Of a DNA stretch of 64,000 nucleotides, positions 54,548 through 64,000 are shown in pieces. This stretch comes from Galeopsis tetrahit. Lineage: Eukaryota; Streptophyta; Magnoliopsida; Lamiales; Lamiaceae. The stretch spans positions 2,232,001-2,296,000 of the forward strand of contig OY776128.1 in assembly GCA_963675135.1 (NCBI GenBank), read 5' to 3'. The notes under the pieces are model-generated. The model saw nothing but the letters and a program-made list of their open reading frames with translations, did no database searches and had not been told where the DNA came from. The position numbers were made by a program, and so were the translations under genes. How positions within the stretch are numbered: position 1 is the stretch's first letter; the number at the start of each line of letters is the position of its first letter.

Positions 54548-57500
54548 ATGAGAGAGCCTTATTACAATTTCTCCACAGCTGCAAATTGGTTCAACTTCAT
54601 ACCCCTAAATTCTTACCAAAATCAAACTTCTTCATCTTCATCCTTAAACCCTCCAAAAGAAGCCCTCCCTCTTCTCAATACCCTAAATCTCCCTTCATAT
54701 GATCACCCTATAAAGTCAGAAACAAGTAAACAAAATAGTGATGAAAATGTCACAATAGCCCTAGGGCTCCCTTGTAACCCTAATGATAATTGTGATGAAA
54801 TAATGCAGCAGGATAAAGATGGAGTGGATATACTATCTGGGCTGCCCTTGAATAGGATGAATATGGGCCAATATTGGATTCCTACACCTTCACAAATCCT
54901 CATTGGCCCTACTCAATTCTCTTGTCACCTTTGTTCCAAGACTTTTAATCGATACAACAATCTCCAGGTACGTTCGATCCTCGTTTTCTCGTGTGTTTTT
55001 CCGTTAATTAAAGAGGAAAATCGTGAATTTTCCGTGAGACGGACCCCCAATTAGTACTCCTCCGTCCTGGAAGAAGCTTTCCATAGCTTTTGAGAACGGA
55101 GAGAGATCGGAATATAATGAAAAAAAATTATTGGGATGGAGGAGTATCTTTTTACTTATATATTTTGACCAATTTGGTTAGTTTTTCAAAAATACTATAT
55201 GTGGACAATAAGGTACATGAGACGATTTTACACAAGTTTGATACAGGAAAATATAGGTGTGTTTGGGTGGATAAATTTAAGGTAATTACTAAAAATATCC
55301 TTTAATTCTTGATAAACCTAGGCTTCTTTTATTGAGTAAATTAATTATCTTTTCTTTTGATTTCACGTTTCTGTGGAATATATACACGAATCATTTCTAG
55401 ATTATAATTAGAACCTCATTTTTTCTGGATCCACCTCACATCAATAATCAGACCCCTACCACCTATAGGGAGTTTTAAACAAGTTTCTTTTGAGATAGAT
55501 ACCTGAATGCCGAGTACAGCTCGTAACAATCTATCTTCGTGGGCATACGAGGATTCTTTCACTATTTGGGGCGTCAATTTACCTACTAAAATATCACCGG
55601 TCTCTACCCAAGATCGATCCCAACATCACAATTTCATTTTTATCCAGAATTAAATTGATGTACAACCCCAATTTAGCAGAGGGTAGATTAGTCTAAAATA
55701 AATGAATAATCAGATCTAAAAATCTAAAATAAATGTCTAATATAAGTAGTGTATATATATAAGATTCCCTGTGGGCAGACAGAAGGTTTTTAAATAATTT
55801 CTTTAATTAATTTATTCTCTTACAAGTCAAGTCGAGAGATATTGTTAAAATAAATCATAAAGTCTTGTCAAATCTTGTCAAGTTTCTCAGATTCAACAGT
55901 CACTTCAGTTGTGCATGTAAGTGTCAATCACAATTCCTATGTATGTTGTGCATTTTTTATGTGAAATTTGGAGAGATCTATGAATATTGTAATTAATGTT
56001 TAATCTGTTCATATTTTGAAATCTGTGCAAAACACTGTTACTCATCATCCAAAATTTCATGTGTGGTTGAAATTTATTTACTACAACTGACAAAATAGAT
56101 GCAAAGGAAATGTTGTCTGATTATTTTTTTTTTTTAAAATTTATTTACTGAACTGCAAAATGTAAAGATATTCATAAAATGCACTGCAGAACATACAATG
56201 GCTGCTGGTCTCTGAAAAAGCATATATATTTTCTTTCAGCTCAGGTTTTGATAAAGTGAATTGAATATATGCAATAATTCTCACCAAATTATTTCATGAT
56301 TTTCAACTAATTTTCAATTTAATTCCTCCTCTGCCTGCCTACCTGCCTGTGCATGTTGATGATCATAATTTAAAATTAAGTTTGATATACAAATTGCTAG
56401 CTGTTTTTTTTTTTTTTTCAGACAGTACAAGAAAAGTCTGTGTTTGAGTTTATTTAATTTTCATTATATAATTTTTCTATTTGGGTTTAATTTATTTTTA
56501 GTGGAACTGATTACTCAATGGTTTCAACTTAATTTCATGTCATTATGAAAATATTTAAAGATTGCTTTGAAATAGTATTTTTTTAAGATATTCGAATTCC
56601 TTGGGTTAATAATTAATTAAACATACTTTGATCAAGAGAGACCCTAGCTAGTTCAATTAGGTCAAGAATTCCATATAGAGAGTACTCACCCAATAGTTCC
56701 AATACAAATTTCTAAAATTTCATTTTTTTCTCGTATGTTCCAATGAAAGCTTATCATCTTTTATTTTTTTTGGTGACAAACCACTTAACTTCTCTTACAT
56801 TTTATTATATTTTCTTATTTGATCACAATCACATCATTGTACATAAATTATTTATTCTATCATATTTTTCTTTATCTATGTGCTCAAAGTTAATGGAGAG
56901 ATTTCATGGGGACGGAAAGCAGCATAATTTCATTAGTTATAACATAATTTGAGAGAGACCTTAGCTAGTTCAATTAGGCCAAGAGTGCAGCTTCTCAACT
57001 TTTCTTTTCTGTTCGTCTCAATGAAGACTTTTTATTCCATTATATTATTTTCTCTCTTAATTACATTTATCTTTAATATATCTATGTAATAGTATATATT
57101 TCTTAATTTATGTGTTCAAAGCTCATGGAAAACTTTCACTGATCAACGGAGTGATGAATATAATTTCATTAGTTAAACATACTTTGAGAGAGATCCTAGC
57201 TAGTTCAATTAGGTCAAAAGTCAACTTTTCTTTTTCGTCTGTCTGTCGCAGATGCATATGTGGGGGCACGGATCGCAGTACCGAAAAGGACCAGAATCAC
57301 TACGAGGCACACAACCAACAGCAATGCTGAGGCTTCCATGCTACTGCTGTGCACCCGGGTGTAAGCATAACATAGACCACCCAAGGGCAAAAGCCCTAAA
57401 AGACTTCAGAACCCTACAAACTCATTACAAGAGGAAACATGGCAACAAGCCCTTCACCTGCCGAAAGTGCGGCAAACCCTTCGCCGTCAAGGGCGACTGG

Positions 57501-57695
57501 AGAACACACGAAAAGAATTGCGGCAAGATTTGGTACTGTTTTTGTGGCTCCGATTTTAAGCACAAGAGGTCACTCAAGGACCATATCAAGGCCTTCGGAC
57601 GAGGCCATGGCACGTATGGGATTCAGTCAATCGACGAGCAAGACGACGACGAATCCATGTCTGAGATAGAACAAGGAGGAGCTCAATCTAGCTAG
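54548..57695 (+). CDS. WIP-domain C2H2 zinc-finger transcription factor
   Basis: Two exons, 54548-54967 (140 codons) and 57252-57695 (147 codons plus stop), give 287 residues. The intron is 54968-57251, phase 0, CAG/GTACG to GTCGCAG. The N-terminus ([20 protein letters not shown]) is variable in the family; [10 protein letters not shown] and TIALGLP are weakly conserved blocks. The WIP motif is at about residues 108-111 ([18 protein letters not shown]). Finger 1 (C126-x2-C129-x12-H142-x3-H146) is split by the intron. Then follow [73 protein letters not shown] and [22 protein letters not shown], so all four fingers are intact. The C-tail is acidic. WIP proteins are nuclear and control organ patterning, transmitting tract, root distal cells or seed-coat colour. 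The clade (WIP2/4/5 or TT1-like) cannot be fixed without a tree. Confidence 0.95.
55057..55144. mobile_element. short Stowaway MITE in the WIP intron, 88 bp
   Basis: CTCCTCCGTCCTGGAAGAAG on the left and TTATTGGGATGGAGGAG on the right, with TA on both sides (55055-55056, 55145-55146). It begins 89 bp after the splice donor. Confidence 0.75.
56615..57251 (+). repeat. threefold repeat of the 3' intron segment in the WIP gene
   Basis: GAGAGA.CCTAGCTAGTTC followed by AATTAGGTCAA occurs at about 56634, 56950 and 57186, the last close to the true acceptor. The copies are separated by two diverged Stowaway-like inserts (56729-56925 and 57010-57157). TCATTAGTTA.AACATA flanks copies 2 and 3. Confidence 0.75.
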
Positions 57696-57739
57696 CTCAT
57701 AGTTAAGCACTCAATGCACCCTAGTACTTAATTTTAATT

Positions 57740-57743
<4 letters not shown>

Positions 57744-57771
<28 letters not shown>
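57744..57771. repeat. (AT)n microsatellite in the WIP 3' region
   Basis: About 14 AT units, 50 bp after the stop codon. Confidence 0.95.
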
Positions 57772-57777
<6 letters not shown>

Positions 57778-58896
57778 GTTTTAATTTTGTGTTGCATGTG
57801 TATGTGTTTTGGGGTTCATATTGGGAAATCACTTATATGAAGAAGTTGTTTAATTCTCTTTTTGTTGTTGTTGTGGGATGTATAAATTAATTTCTCAATT
57901 AGTATCAATCTTCTTCTCCTTCATGTTAATTGGTGTTTGTGTAATGGATGGATATGATGAGGGTTTTGGGTTTCAATTTTTTTGGCTTATATATTATTAC
58001 AATAATTGTCACAATTTTGTTACTTTTAGGGACATTTAGGTATTTTGACATAATTATTCATTACATATTTTATATCAGATTCTTTAATTTTTGCACGGTG
58101 GGATGGGGGGATATGTATAATGCTGGTTCTTGAGGTTAAAAAAAAAAATATATGAAATACATTAACTATTCAATTTAATTATATTCATGTTTAATTACTC
58201 TCATAAAATTAAATAGTACCTTCAACTTTTTTGAAATATTTATTGTTTCCTCAATTAATTAAATCTGTGGCCCTAATTGTATTTTAAATTTGTGATGATT
58301 ATTATTTTATATATGATTTATTTAAGAAATAAATTAGACCAACCATATTGCATAGGAGCATATTATATCATTGATTGACATTGATGCATAATTTTCTTAT
58401 TTAATTTTTAAAATTAATTCAAAATTTCAGATTAATGAGAAAATTAGAATTTTTTTTTTCTATTTGAATAACATGGTGTTGACATGTTGGACAAAGAGAT
58501 TCGTAAATAACATTCTCTTTTGATGTTATAAAACATAGCTAATTAAGGTTAATTACATATTAATTTATCTTATTCGGACCGGTACTAATTTAATCGCAAA
58601 CTTCATATATATATTATTATTATTATTATAAATTCATCATCTCTTTCGTTATTTCAATTTAATGTGTGCTTTAAAACTTCATGAGATGATTATATCCATG
58701 TACAAAGATCTTCTATCCAAGCACCAATGCATCCTCATAGATTGAAAAACTTGTGCCAAAAATGTCGGATTAAAACAACTTAAGAAATATATGGTGAATT
58801 TAAAAAAAATTATTGAAAGATGTAATTATATAACCCTAAAAAATATATTAATGTAGTAGGAAGTTGCTAGATACTTGGTCTCAAAAATATATAAAA
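57772..58896. other. WIP 3' flank and intergenic, no gene seen
   Basis: AT-rich, with TAATT and TTA runs. No element with defined ends was recognised. Confidence 0.5.
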
Positions 58897-59275
58897 CTAG
58901 ATGAGCACCCGCGTAATGTAAAAATAAAAAAAATTGAGAAGCAAAACGGAATGAAGACATAATTTTTTTATATATAACCTTTAATTAATATACAAAATAA
59001 TCTTTAAAATGCCTATTAGTATATAGGTGAATTAAATTTCAATAAATTCTAGCAATGGAAAGAGGATTATTAATTGTGAAGAAATCAGTATTACATAATT
59101 TAGGACATCAATCAGTAACATTGAAATTGGTATTACATAATTGATATTGATAATTTAGGCAAAATCAATTAGAAGACGACACGTAGGCAAAATTAACCAG
59201 AAGACGACACGTAAGCAAAATCAACCAGAAGACGACATGTAAGCAAACTCAACTCCCTATTAGTATAATAGGGGA
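58897..59275 (-). mobile_element. small non-autonomous Helitron A, 379 bp
   Basis: On the minus strand it starts TCCCCTATTATACTAATAGG at 59275 and ends with the GCGGGTGCTCAT stretch and CTAG at 58897, followed by T. The 5' TC, 3' CTAG and the lack of TIRs or target duplication are Helitron features. The hairpin before the 3' end is shorter than in copy B (CATTACGCGGG). No Rep/helicase. Confidence 0.82.
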
Positions 59276-59690
59276 CTAGATGAGCACCCGCGTATTACGC
59301 GTAATGTAAAAATAAAAAAAATTGAGAAGCAAAACGGAATGAAGACATAATTTTTTTATATATAACCTTTAATTAATATACAAAATAATCTTTAAAATGC
59401 CTATTAGTATATAGGTGAATTAAATTTCAATAAATTCTAGCAATGGAAAGAGGATTATTAATTGTGAAGAAATCAGTATTACATGATTTAGGAAATTAGT
59501 AACATTACAAATTTGAATGATTTTAATTGATGTTGAATTATTTATGTAACATCAATCAGTAACATTGAAATTGGTATTACATAATTGATATTGATAATTT
59601 AGGCAAAATTAACCAGAAGACGACACGTAAGCAAAATCAACTAGAAGACGACACGTAAACAACTCAACTCCCTATTAGTATAATAGGGGA
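59276..59690 (-). mobile_element. small non-autonomous Helitron B, 415 bp, adjoining A
   Basis: On the minus strand it starts TCCCCTATTATACTAATAGG at 59690, after an A, and ends CGCGTAATACGCGGGTGCTC + ATCTAG at 59276. A CGCGTAATACGCG palindrome gives the 3' hairpin. The next base is the T that begins Helitron A, so B inserted exactly between an A-T-type site formed at A's 5' end. The two copies are about 90% alike by eye, with B carrying an extra ~55-bp block (59490-59545). Confidence 0.85.
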
Positions 59691-61380
59691 TGTGATACTT
59701 CTTTAACTATTAAATAATTGAGTGTTAAAGTACTAATGATTTTTTAAAGAATATAATACAGTATTTTCATATATTTGCGATTTACAGAATATTCCTTAAA
59801 AGACAGATTCTTCAATTGGAGTAAAGTTTAAAAATAAATATCAGTCCCAGATCAAATCAAATAAAAATTAAATCAAATAAAATGGAGCACAACGTATGAA
59901 TCAAATGCCAATATAAACAAAATTAGCTTCACATGAGAATAAATTTTATTTTAATTTTGTGAGTTTGAATTAATGCAAGGACAAAATTTTATAAAATTAC
60001 AAAACATTAGTGATACATGTGTACACAATTAAATATCCAGACTATTTTTATTAAAATTATTTATGTTTTAGGGAAGAGATGAAAGGTATGCATTATTTCC
60101 CGAATTTGGTTAAAAAAATCTTATCTAACTATTTTACATACACACTGACCACGGTGAAAAAAAAAAATGTCGATTAGGCAAAAAAAAATGTAAGCTCAAA
60201 TATAATCAAACCGTTTGAATTGAGAGTCAGCCAATTTGGCCCCGATCTGGGCTGCCACGCTAACCCGAAGCCCAGTATAGACTGTGCTTTAAAATCATAT
60301 GCTCATATAAATTTAGGTCTATTTGGCCCGACTTGACAAGTTTGGTAGACCTAATGGACTAAATTGAATTTGGCCCGACAAGTCATCCATTAGCCCGATC
60401 AGATTTTTTCAAACAATTCAAATTAATTTACTCACTTTTACTATGTAAAATTGAAATTCATTCTAATTTACTCAATCCAACCTTATGATTAATGAAGATT
60501 GAGTAGTTTTTTTAGCATTAAACTTAAACATTATTTTGTTTTTAGTTTTATTTTAACTTAGATGTTTGAACTTTAGAGATATTTATAATTCTATTTTGAA
60601 CTTTTCGTGTAATATTATAATGGTTATGATTATTTATAAATTATGCATAGTTAGTATATTAGTGATGTATATTGTTAATTATTATTATTTGTACAAATAA
60701 ATATTACTACATGCGAGTATATGATAATAAATAACAAGATTTATATATATAATTTTTATTATAATTGTTTTTAGAAAAAAAAAGTTTATATCATGGGCTG
60801 GCCGGCTAAGCTAGGATGGGCTAGGTTGGTCTTCCATTTTGTAGGCCTGACTAGTCTAGGTTGGGGTCCCATTTTGTAGGCCCGACCAGTTTATGGGCCA
60901 GCTTGACCTAGTCCACGAACATTGCTTGGCCCAATGGGCTAGGTTGGGCCGGTCGACTCGAATTCTCATTTCTACGTTTGATAGATATGTTGAGATATCT
61001 ATAATTTCAATCGGTCCAGATTGAAACGTAAATTATATGTATTTCGATCATTTGATATGTATATAATCGAATGTGTTTTGACGTGTTGGAAATAAATTTT
61101 ATTTTAGGTTCGATATTGGCCCAGTTTGCGTCGTTGGGCCTGAGCCTGATCCATGTACTAAACCCAAGCCTTTTATATATTTTGAAATTACATTACAAGG
61201 TGATTGATTTGAGTAGAAACATCCAATTTGCAAAAGCATAAACTGATTAAATACTCAGCTTAACACTTGTGTTCAAACACAATAATAGTACACCCCAAAA
61301 TCACTTTTTTACAAAACGGGTAAAAAGCTCAGCTTTTTCGAAATAAAAGTGATTCTGAGAGCAGTCAGAAAACACCCCAT
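59691..61380. other. intergenic, no gene seen
   Basis: AT-rich. 60230-60960 contains GGCCCGAC/TAGGTTGGGC-type repeats and R1 copy 5 lies at 60968-61115. No coding sequence supported. Confidence 0.5.
60968..61115 (-). repeat. dispersed repeat family R1, copy 5 (inverted)
   Basis: GTTGAGATATCTATAATTTC, AATCGGTCCAGATTGAAACG, TTTCGATCATTTGATATGTA, ATAATCGAATGTGTTTTGAC, AAATTTTATTTTAGG: the complete R1 order in reverse. Confidence 0.65.
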
Positions 61381-61454
61381 TGTAATGAATAAAATCCCAT
61401 CAAAAATGGGTTCAATGAGTGAAACAACATCAAAAGAATCTATCTAGCCTATGC

Positions 61455-63721
61455 TCATGCTACAACATGTTTTCTCGAATTAAGATCGAGCAACGTGAGT
61501 GTCGCCGTTACTGCAACTACAGCGCCAAAACGAAGGGCTGCGTTCCTTGAGCTTGCAGAGGACGCAGCAGCTGGTCCTAGTGCTGGCGATGGAAACGGGG
61601 CCCCTCCTATCGTATTCAAACTGCATATGAAGCAATTTAGTATAGGTTAGATTGAAAAGTGATAACATGGTGTGGTGAATGATGAATAGATTTCGAGTTT
61701 CTCACCTTCCTGTAAATCTACAAGAACCGTAACCTGAAATGGAAATCGAGATGAAGGGTAGTTAAAATCATTGGTAACACGGACTACTCTCCGACTCATG
61801 TTTATAACATGCCGAGTGCTTATGTGGCAATGCGACAATCGAAAAAATACACAAATAAAGGAATGTGATGATGAAATACTCCCTTCGTCCACATAAAGTG
61901 TGTCTGTTTCTTTTTTTGGAAAATAAACCCCACCACACTTACTTCATCTACTTTATTTATAAACGAACAATATTCATTAAAACCTGTGCAGAAAGAAACA
62001 AGCACACTATACGTGGACGGAGAGAGTATTAAATTTTCACTCTGAAAAAGTATGGCTTCCTATTATGCATAGGCTAATAGTGATTAATCATATTAAAAAC
62101 TTACTAGGATCGACAGACGTTAGCGCAGCCGAGCCACCAAAATCACAGGACCCACCGGAGGTCTTCTTTCTTTGATAGTAGTCGTTGTAAGCAAACGAAG
62201 CATGATTCTGCAACGTATCGGGGGAAAAGCACGGTTGCCCTTGCTGAATGACGTCACAGTTAGCTTGGCCGGGCCCACAAGCCCAATCAAGTCCACTTCG
62301 GAGTGAAGTCTCGTCTGCACTCGATTTTGCAACACAAAAAACTTGAGAAGAGTTCGAATCTGAATCACTCAAACCTAAGTCATACACAGCAGTTCCATTA
62401 GTAAAAATAACACCATAGTTTCTCTCAGAAATCGGGCCCGACTTTTTGTCTTCATTGAACAGCTCATAAATGTACGTATTTATAGGAATGGAGGGCTGAC
62501 TAGGTGGACCAGAATCATTAGAAACGCGCCTTATCAAATTACTGATATACGTTTCAGCATTTCCTGTAGTAGCATCAGGTTCTTTGGGCCCACCGAACGA
62601 AGGCCAACCAGTTTCAGTGACAGTGATCGGGATCCCCGAGAAGTTGAGGGCGGATATAGCGTTATAAGCAGCATCAACCAAAGCATCAAACATACTGTTG
62701 TAATGAAACAACGTGTTCGGGTCAACTATCTGTTTGACCGGCGACAGTGGCTCGAAAAGAGCGTACTCGAGAGGGAAAATCCCGTTGCTGTCAACATATT
62801 CGTAGTAAGGATACGCGTTCAACATGAAAAACGACTTGGTTTTTTTCAAGAACTGAAGGACTTGGAAGATAGTGGAGTTTGAAGTTGTGTTAAAGGTGGC
62901 AGTTGAAGGAGGAAAAGGACGAGAAATAATGTCCATCGCATGTGGGGTCGAGATTTTTACTCGGTCGTTTAGGTTTGAAGCGAGGAGGGCTTTGTATAGG
63001 TTGGTCATAGCAGGAACTAGGATAGGTGCAGCATGTGGGAGCGATGAAAGAACTTCACTTCCGACGGAAATTGCTGTAATATTGGTTGAGGGGACATAAG
63101 CTACGACGTTTTTATTAATCCAGGCTGCTGCTGTGGATGGTAATTCTCCGATACCTAGGACTTCCTCGTTTGTCACACTGACCATGACTTCTATGCCCGT
63201 GTTTGAAAGAGCACTCAGCATATGGGCATCGGCATTAGAAAGACGAATGTGGTCTATTTTCAGAGTTCTAAGAATCGCAACTATGTCAGCAGGTGAAGGC
63301 AGGGTTGAAACATCGGTTCCAATATTTACACCGACAAATGCACCTGCATATTAGTCGAGATTATACTTTAAAACTTCTAGAACATACAAAATCTTGGTAA
63401 CGAAACAAACTTATTCAATCTCAAATTAAAAGATCGAAGTCATCTACGTAAGAATGGAATCATGTATTTTTCAATAGGACTTATTCGTTCCAAAAGAATG
63501 CACACGAAAAATTTAGAGTCCATCTATCATAACAGTTAAGTTAGTTGCAAATTAATTCTTTGAAATTAGAATCAAAAGATCCAGGAGGAAGAATTATGAA
63601 GTATACAAAAAAGCCTAACATATTCGTATATCGAAGCACAGTAAAGTTTTGTAAATTTACCATTTGCAGTGAAGAAAACTCCGCAGGATATCAGGATCGC
63701 TTGAAGCCAAATTTCGAGCAT
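61455..63721 (-). CDS. GPI-anchored glucan endo-1,3-beta-glucosidase (GH17 + X8)
   Basis: Four exons on the minus strand: 63661-63721, 62105-63343, 61706-61733, 61455-61620. GT-AG borders and phases agree, giving 1494 nt, 497 residues. An in-frame TAA upstream fixes the ATG at 63721. The signal peptide is MLEIWLQAILISCGVFFTAN. The GH17 domain spans ~21-340: GAFVGVNIGTDVSTLPSPAD at the start, acid/base candidate E117 in ISVGSEV, nucleophile E264 in ITVTETGWPSFGG, and AYPYYEYV in between. An X8/CBM43 module follows (355-445; VFCVAKSSA...WACGPGQANCDVI...NHASFAYNDYYQ...SYGSCRF). The tail (SPALGPAAASSASS + RFGAVVAVTATLTLL) fits a GPI-anchor signal. It hydrolyses callose at the plasma membrane, wall or plasmodesmata. 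It resembles Arabidopsis glucan endo-1,3-beta-glucosidase 3-type proteins. Intron 2 carries a Stowaway MITE. Confidence 0.95.
61879..62026. mobile_element. Stowaway MITE in intron 2 of the GH17 gene, 148 bp
   Basis: CTCCCTTCGTCCACATAAAG on the left and ACTATACGTGGACGGAGAGA + G on the right, with TA on both sides (61877-61878, 62027-62028). Confidence 0.88.
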
Positions 63722-64000
63722 CGTCAAAAGAATTTATTTACAATCTTCGTCTGCACTTGTCCTATATTAATGGCCTACGGATAATGTCGAAAGGCAAAAC
63801 CCTGCATTAATAGTTTAAGACGTAAGTTCCTCATTTCCACGAAAGGCAAACCCTGCACTTGTCACATTCATGCACACACCTCTAAACCTGTGACTTCAGG
63901 CATGAAAGAACGCATATGTATTCGTAGAAAAGATAAATAGAGCAAAAAATTAAGAAAATTTGCCAAATATGTATTCCTACAAAGATTTGTAAACTCCAAT
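63722..64000 (-). promoter_or_regulatory. 5' flank of the GH17 gene
   Basis: Upstream of the ATG on the minus strand. GGCAAAACCCTGCA at 63795 and GGCAAACCCTGCACTTGTC at 63844 form a short direct repeat. No clear TATA box was picked out. Confidence 0.4.

Noticed and set aside
62120..63354. Other frames across the GH17 gene
   Set aside because: Shadows of the long glucanase exon.

Overview
The window is plant nuclear DNA. It has multi-exon genes with GT-AG introns, hydroxyproline-rich cell-wall proteins, a WIP zinc-finger gene, a BIG BROTHER-type ubiquitin ligase, a GPI-anchored GH17 glucanase, and AT-rich intergenic DNA full of plant transposons (Copia, TRIM, MULE, CACTA, Stowaway, SINE, LINE, Helitron). 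The protein sequences suggest a eudicot, perhaps an asterid such as Lamiales; that last step is inference from remembered family sequences, not a search.

Layout. Positions 1-2232 are a patchwork of gene pieces on the minus strand (an eIF3k exon, a probable bHLH exon, a probable NLR N-terminus) that ends at a Helitron-type 5' terminus. From 2268 to 7350 lie a MULE, a second TIR element, and a TRIM/Copia composite. A decayed full-length Copia element occupies 8193-13877. Positions 14200-26330 are a hydroxyproline-rich glycoprotein cluster: a 1068-residue proline-rich protein (14674-17880), a classical extensin (21483-22475), a 184-residue paralogue of the first gene (23765-24319), and an extensin pseudogene fragment (26185-26325). 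The two paralogues share blocks of promoter, signal peptide and 3' UTR, so one arose from the other by segmental duplication around the unrelated extensin.

At 26774-29760 a complete seven-coding-exon BIG BROTHER-like RING E3 gene runs on the minus strand; its first coding intron carries six tandem copies of a ~150-bp unit. From 30 to 54 kb there is no convincing protein gene. This stretch is a layered transposon landscape: three elements with matching target-site duplications and long TIRs (two MULEs and one MULE-like), a CACTA hairpin element, a SINE and a truncated LINE each with a 17-bp target-site duplication, more TRIM copies, and many Stowaway MITEs. At 54548-57695 a two-exon WIP zinc-finger transcription-factor gene lies on the plus strand with a 2.3-kb intron. 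At 58897-59690 two small Helitrons sit head to tail. At 61455-63721 a complete four-exon GH17-X8-GPI beta-1,3-glucanase gene runs on the minus strand.

Four of the five intact genes concern the cell wall or organ growth (three wall glycoproteins and one glucanase; BIG BROTHER homologues limit organ size), but nothing in the sequence shows that they are co-regulated. All exon structures were read by eye from splice consensus, reading-frame phase and family similarity. No database search was run.
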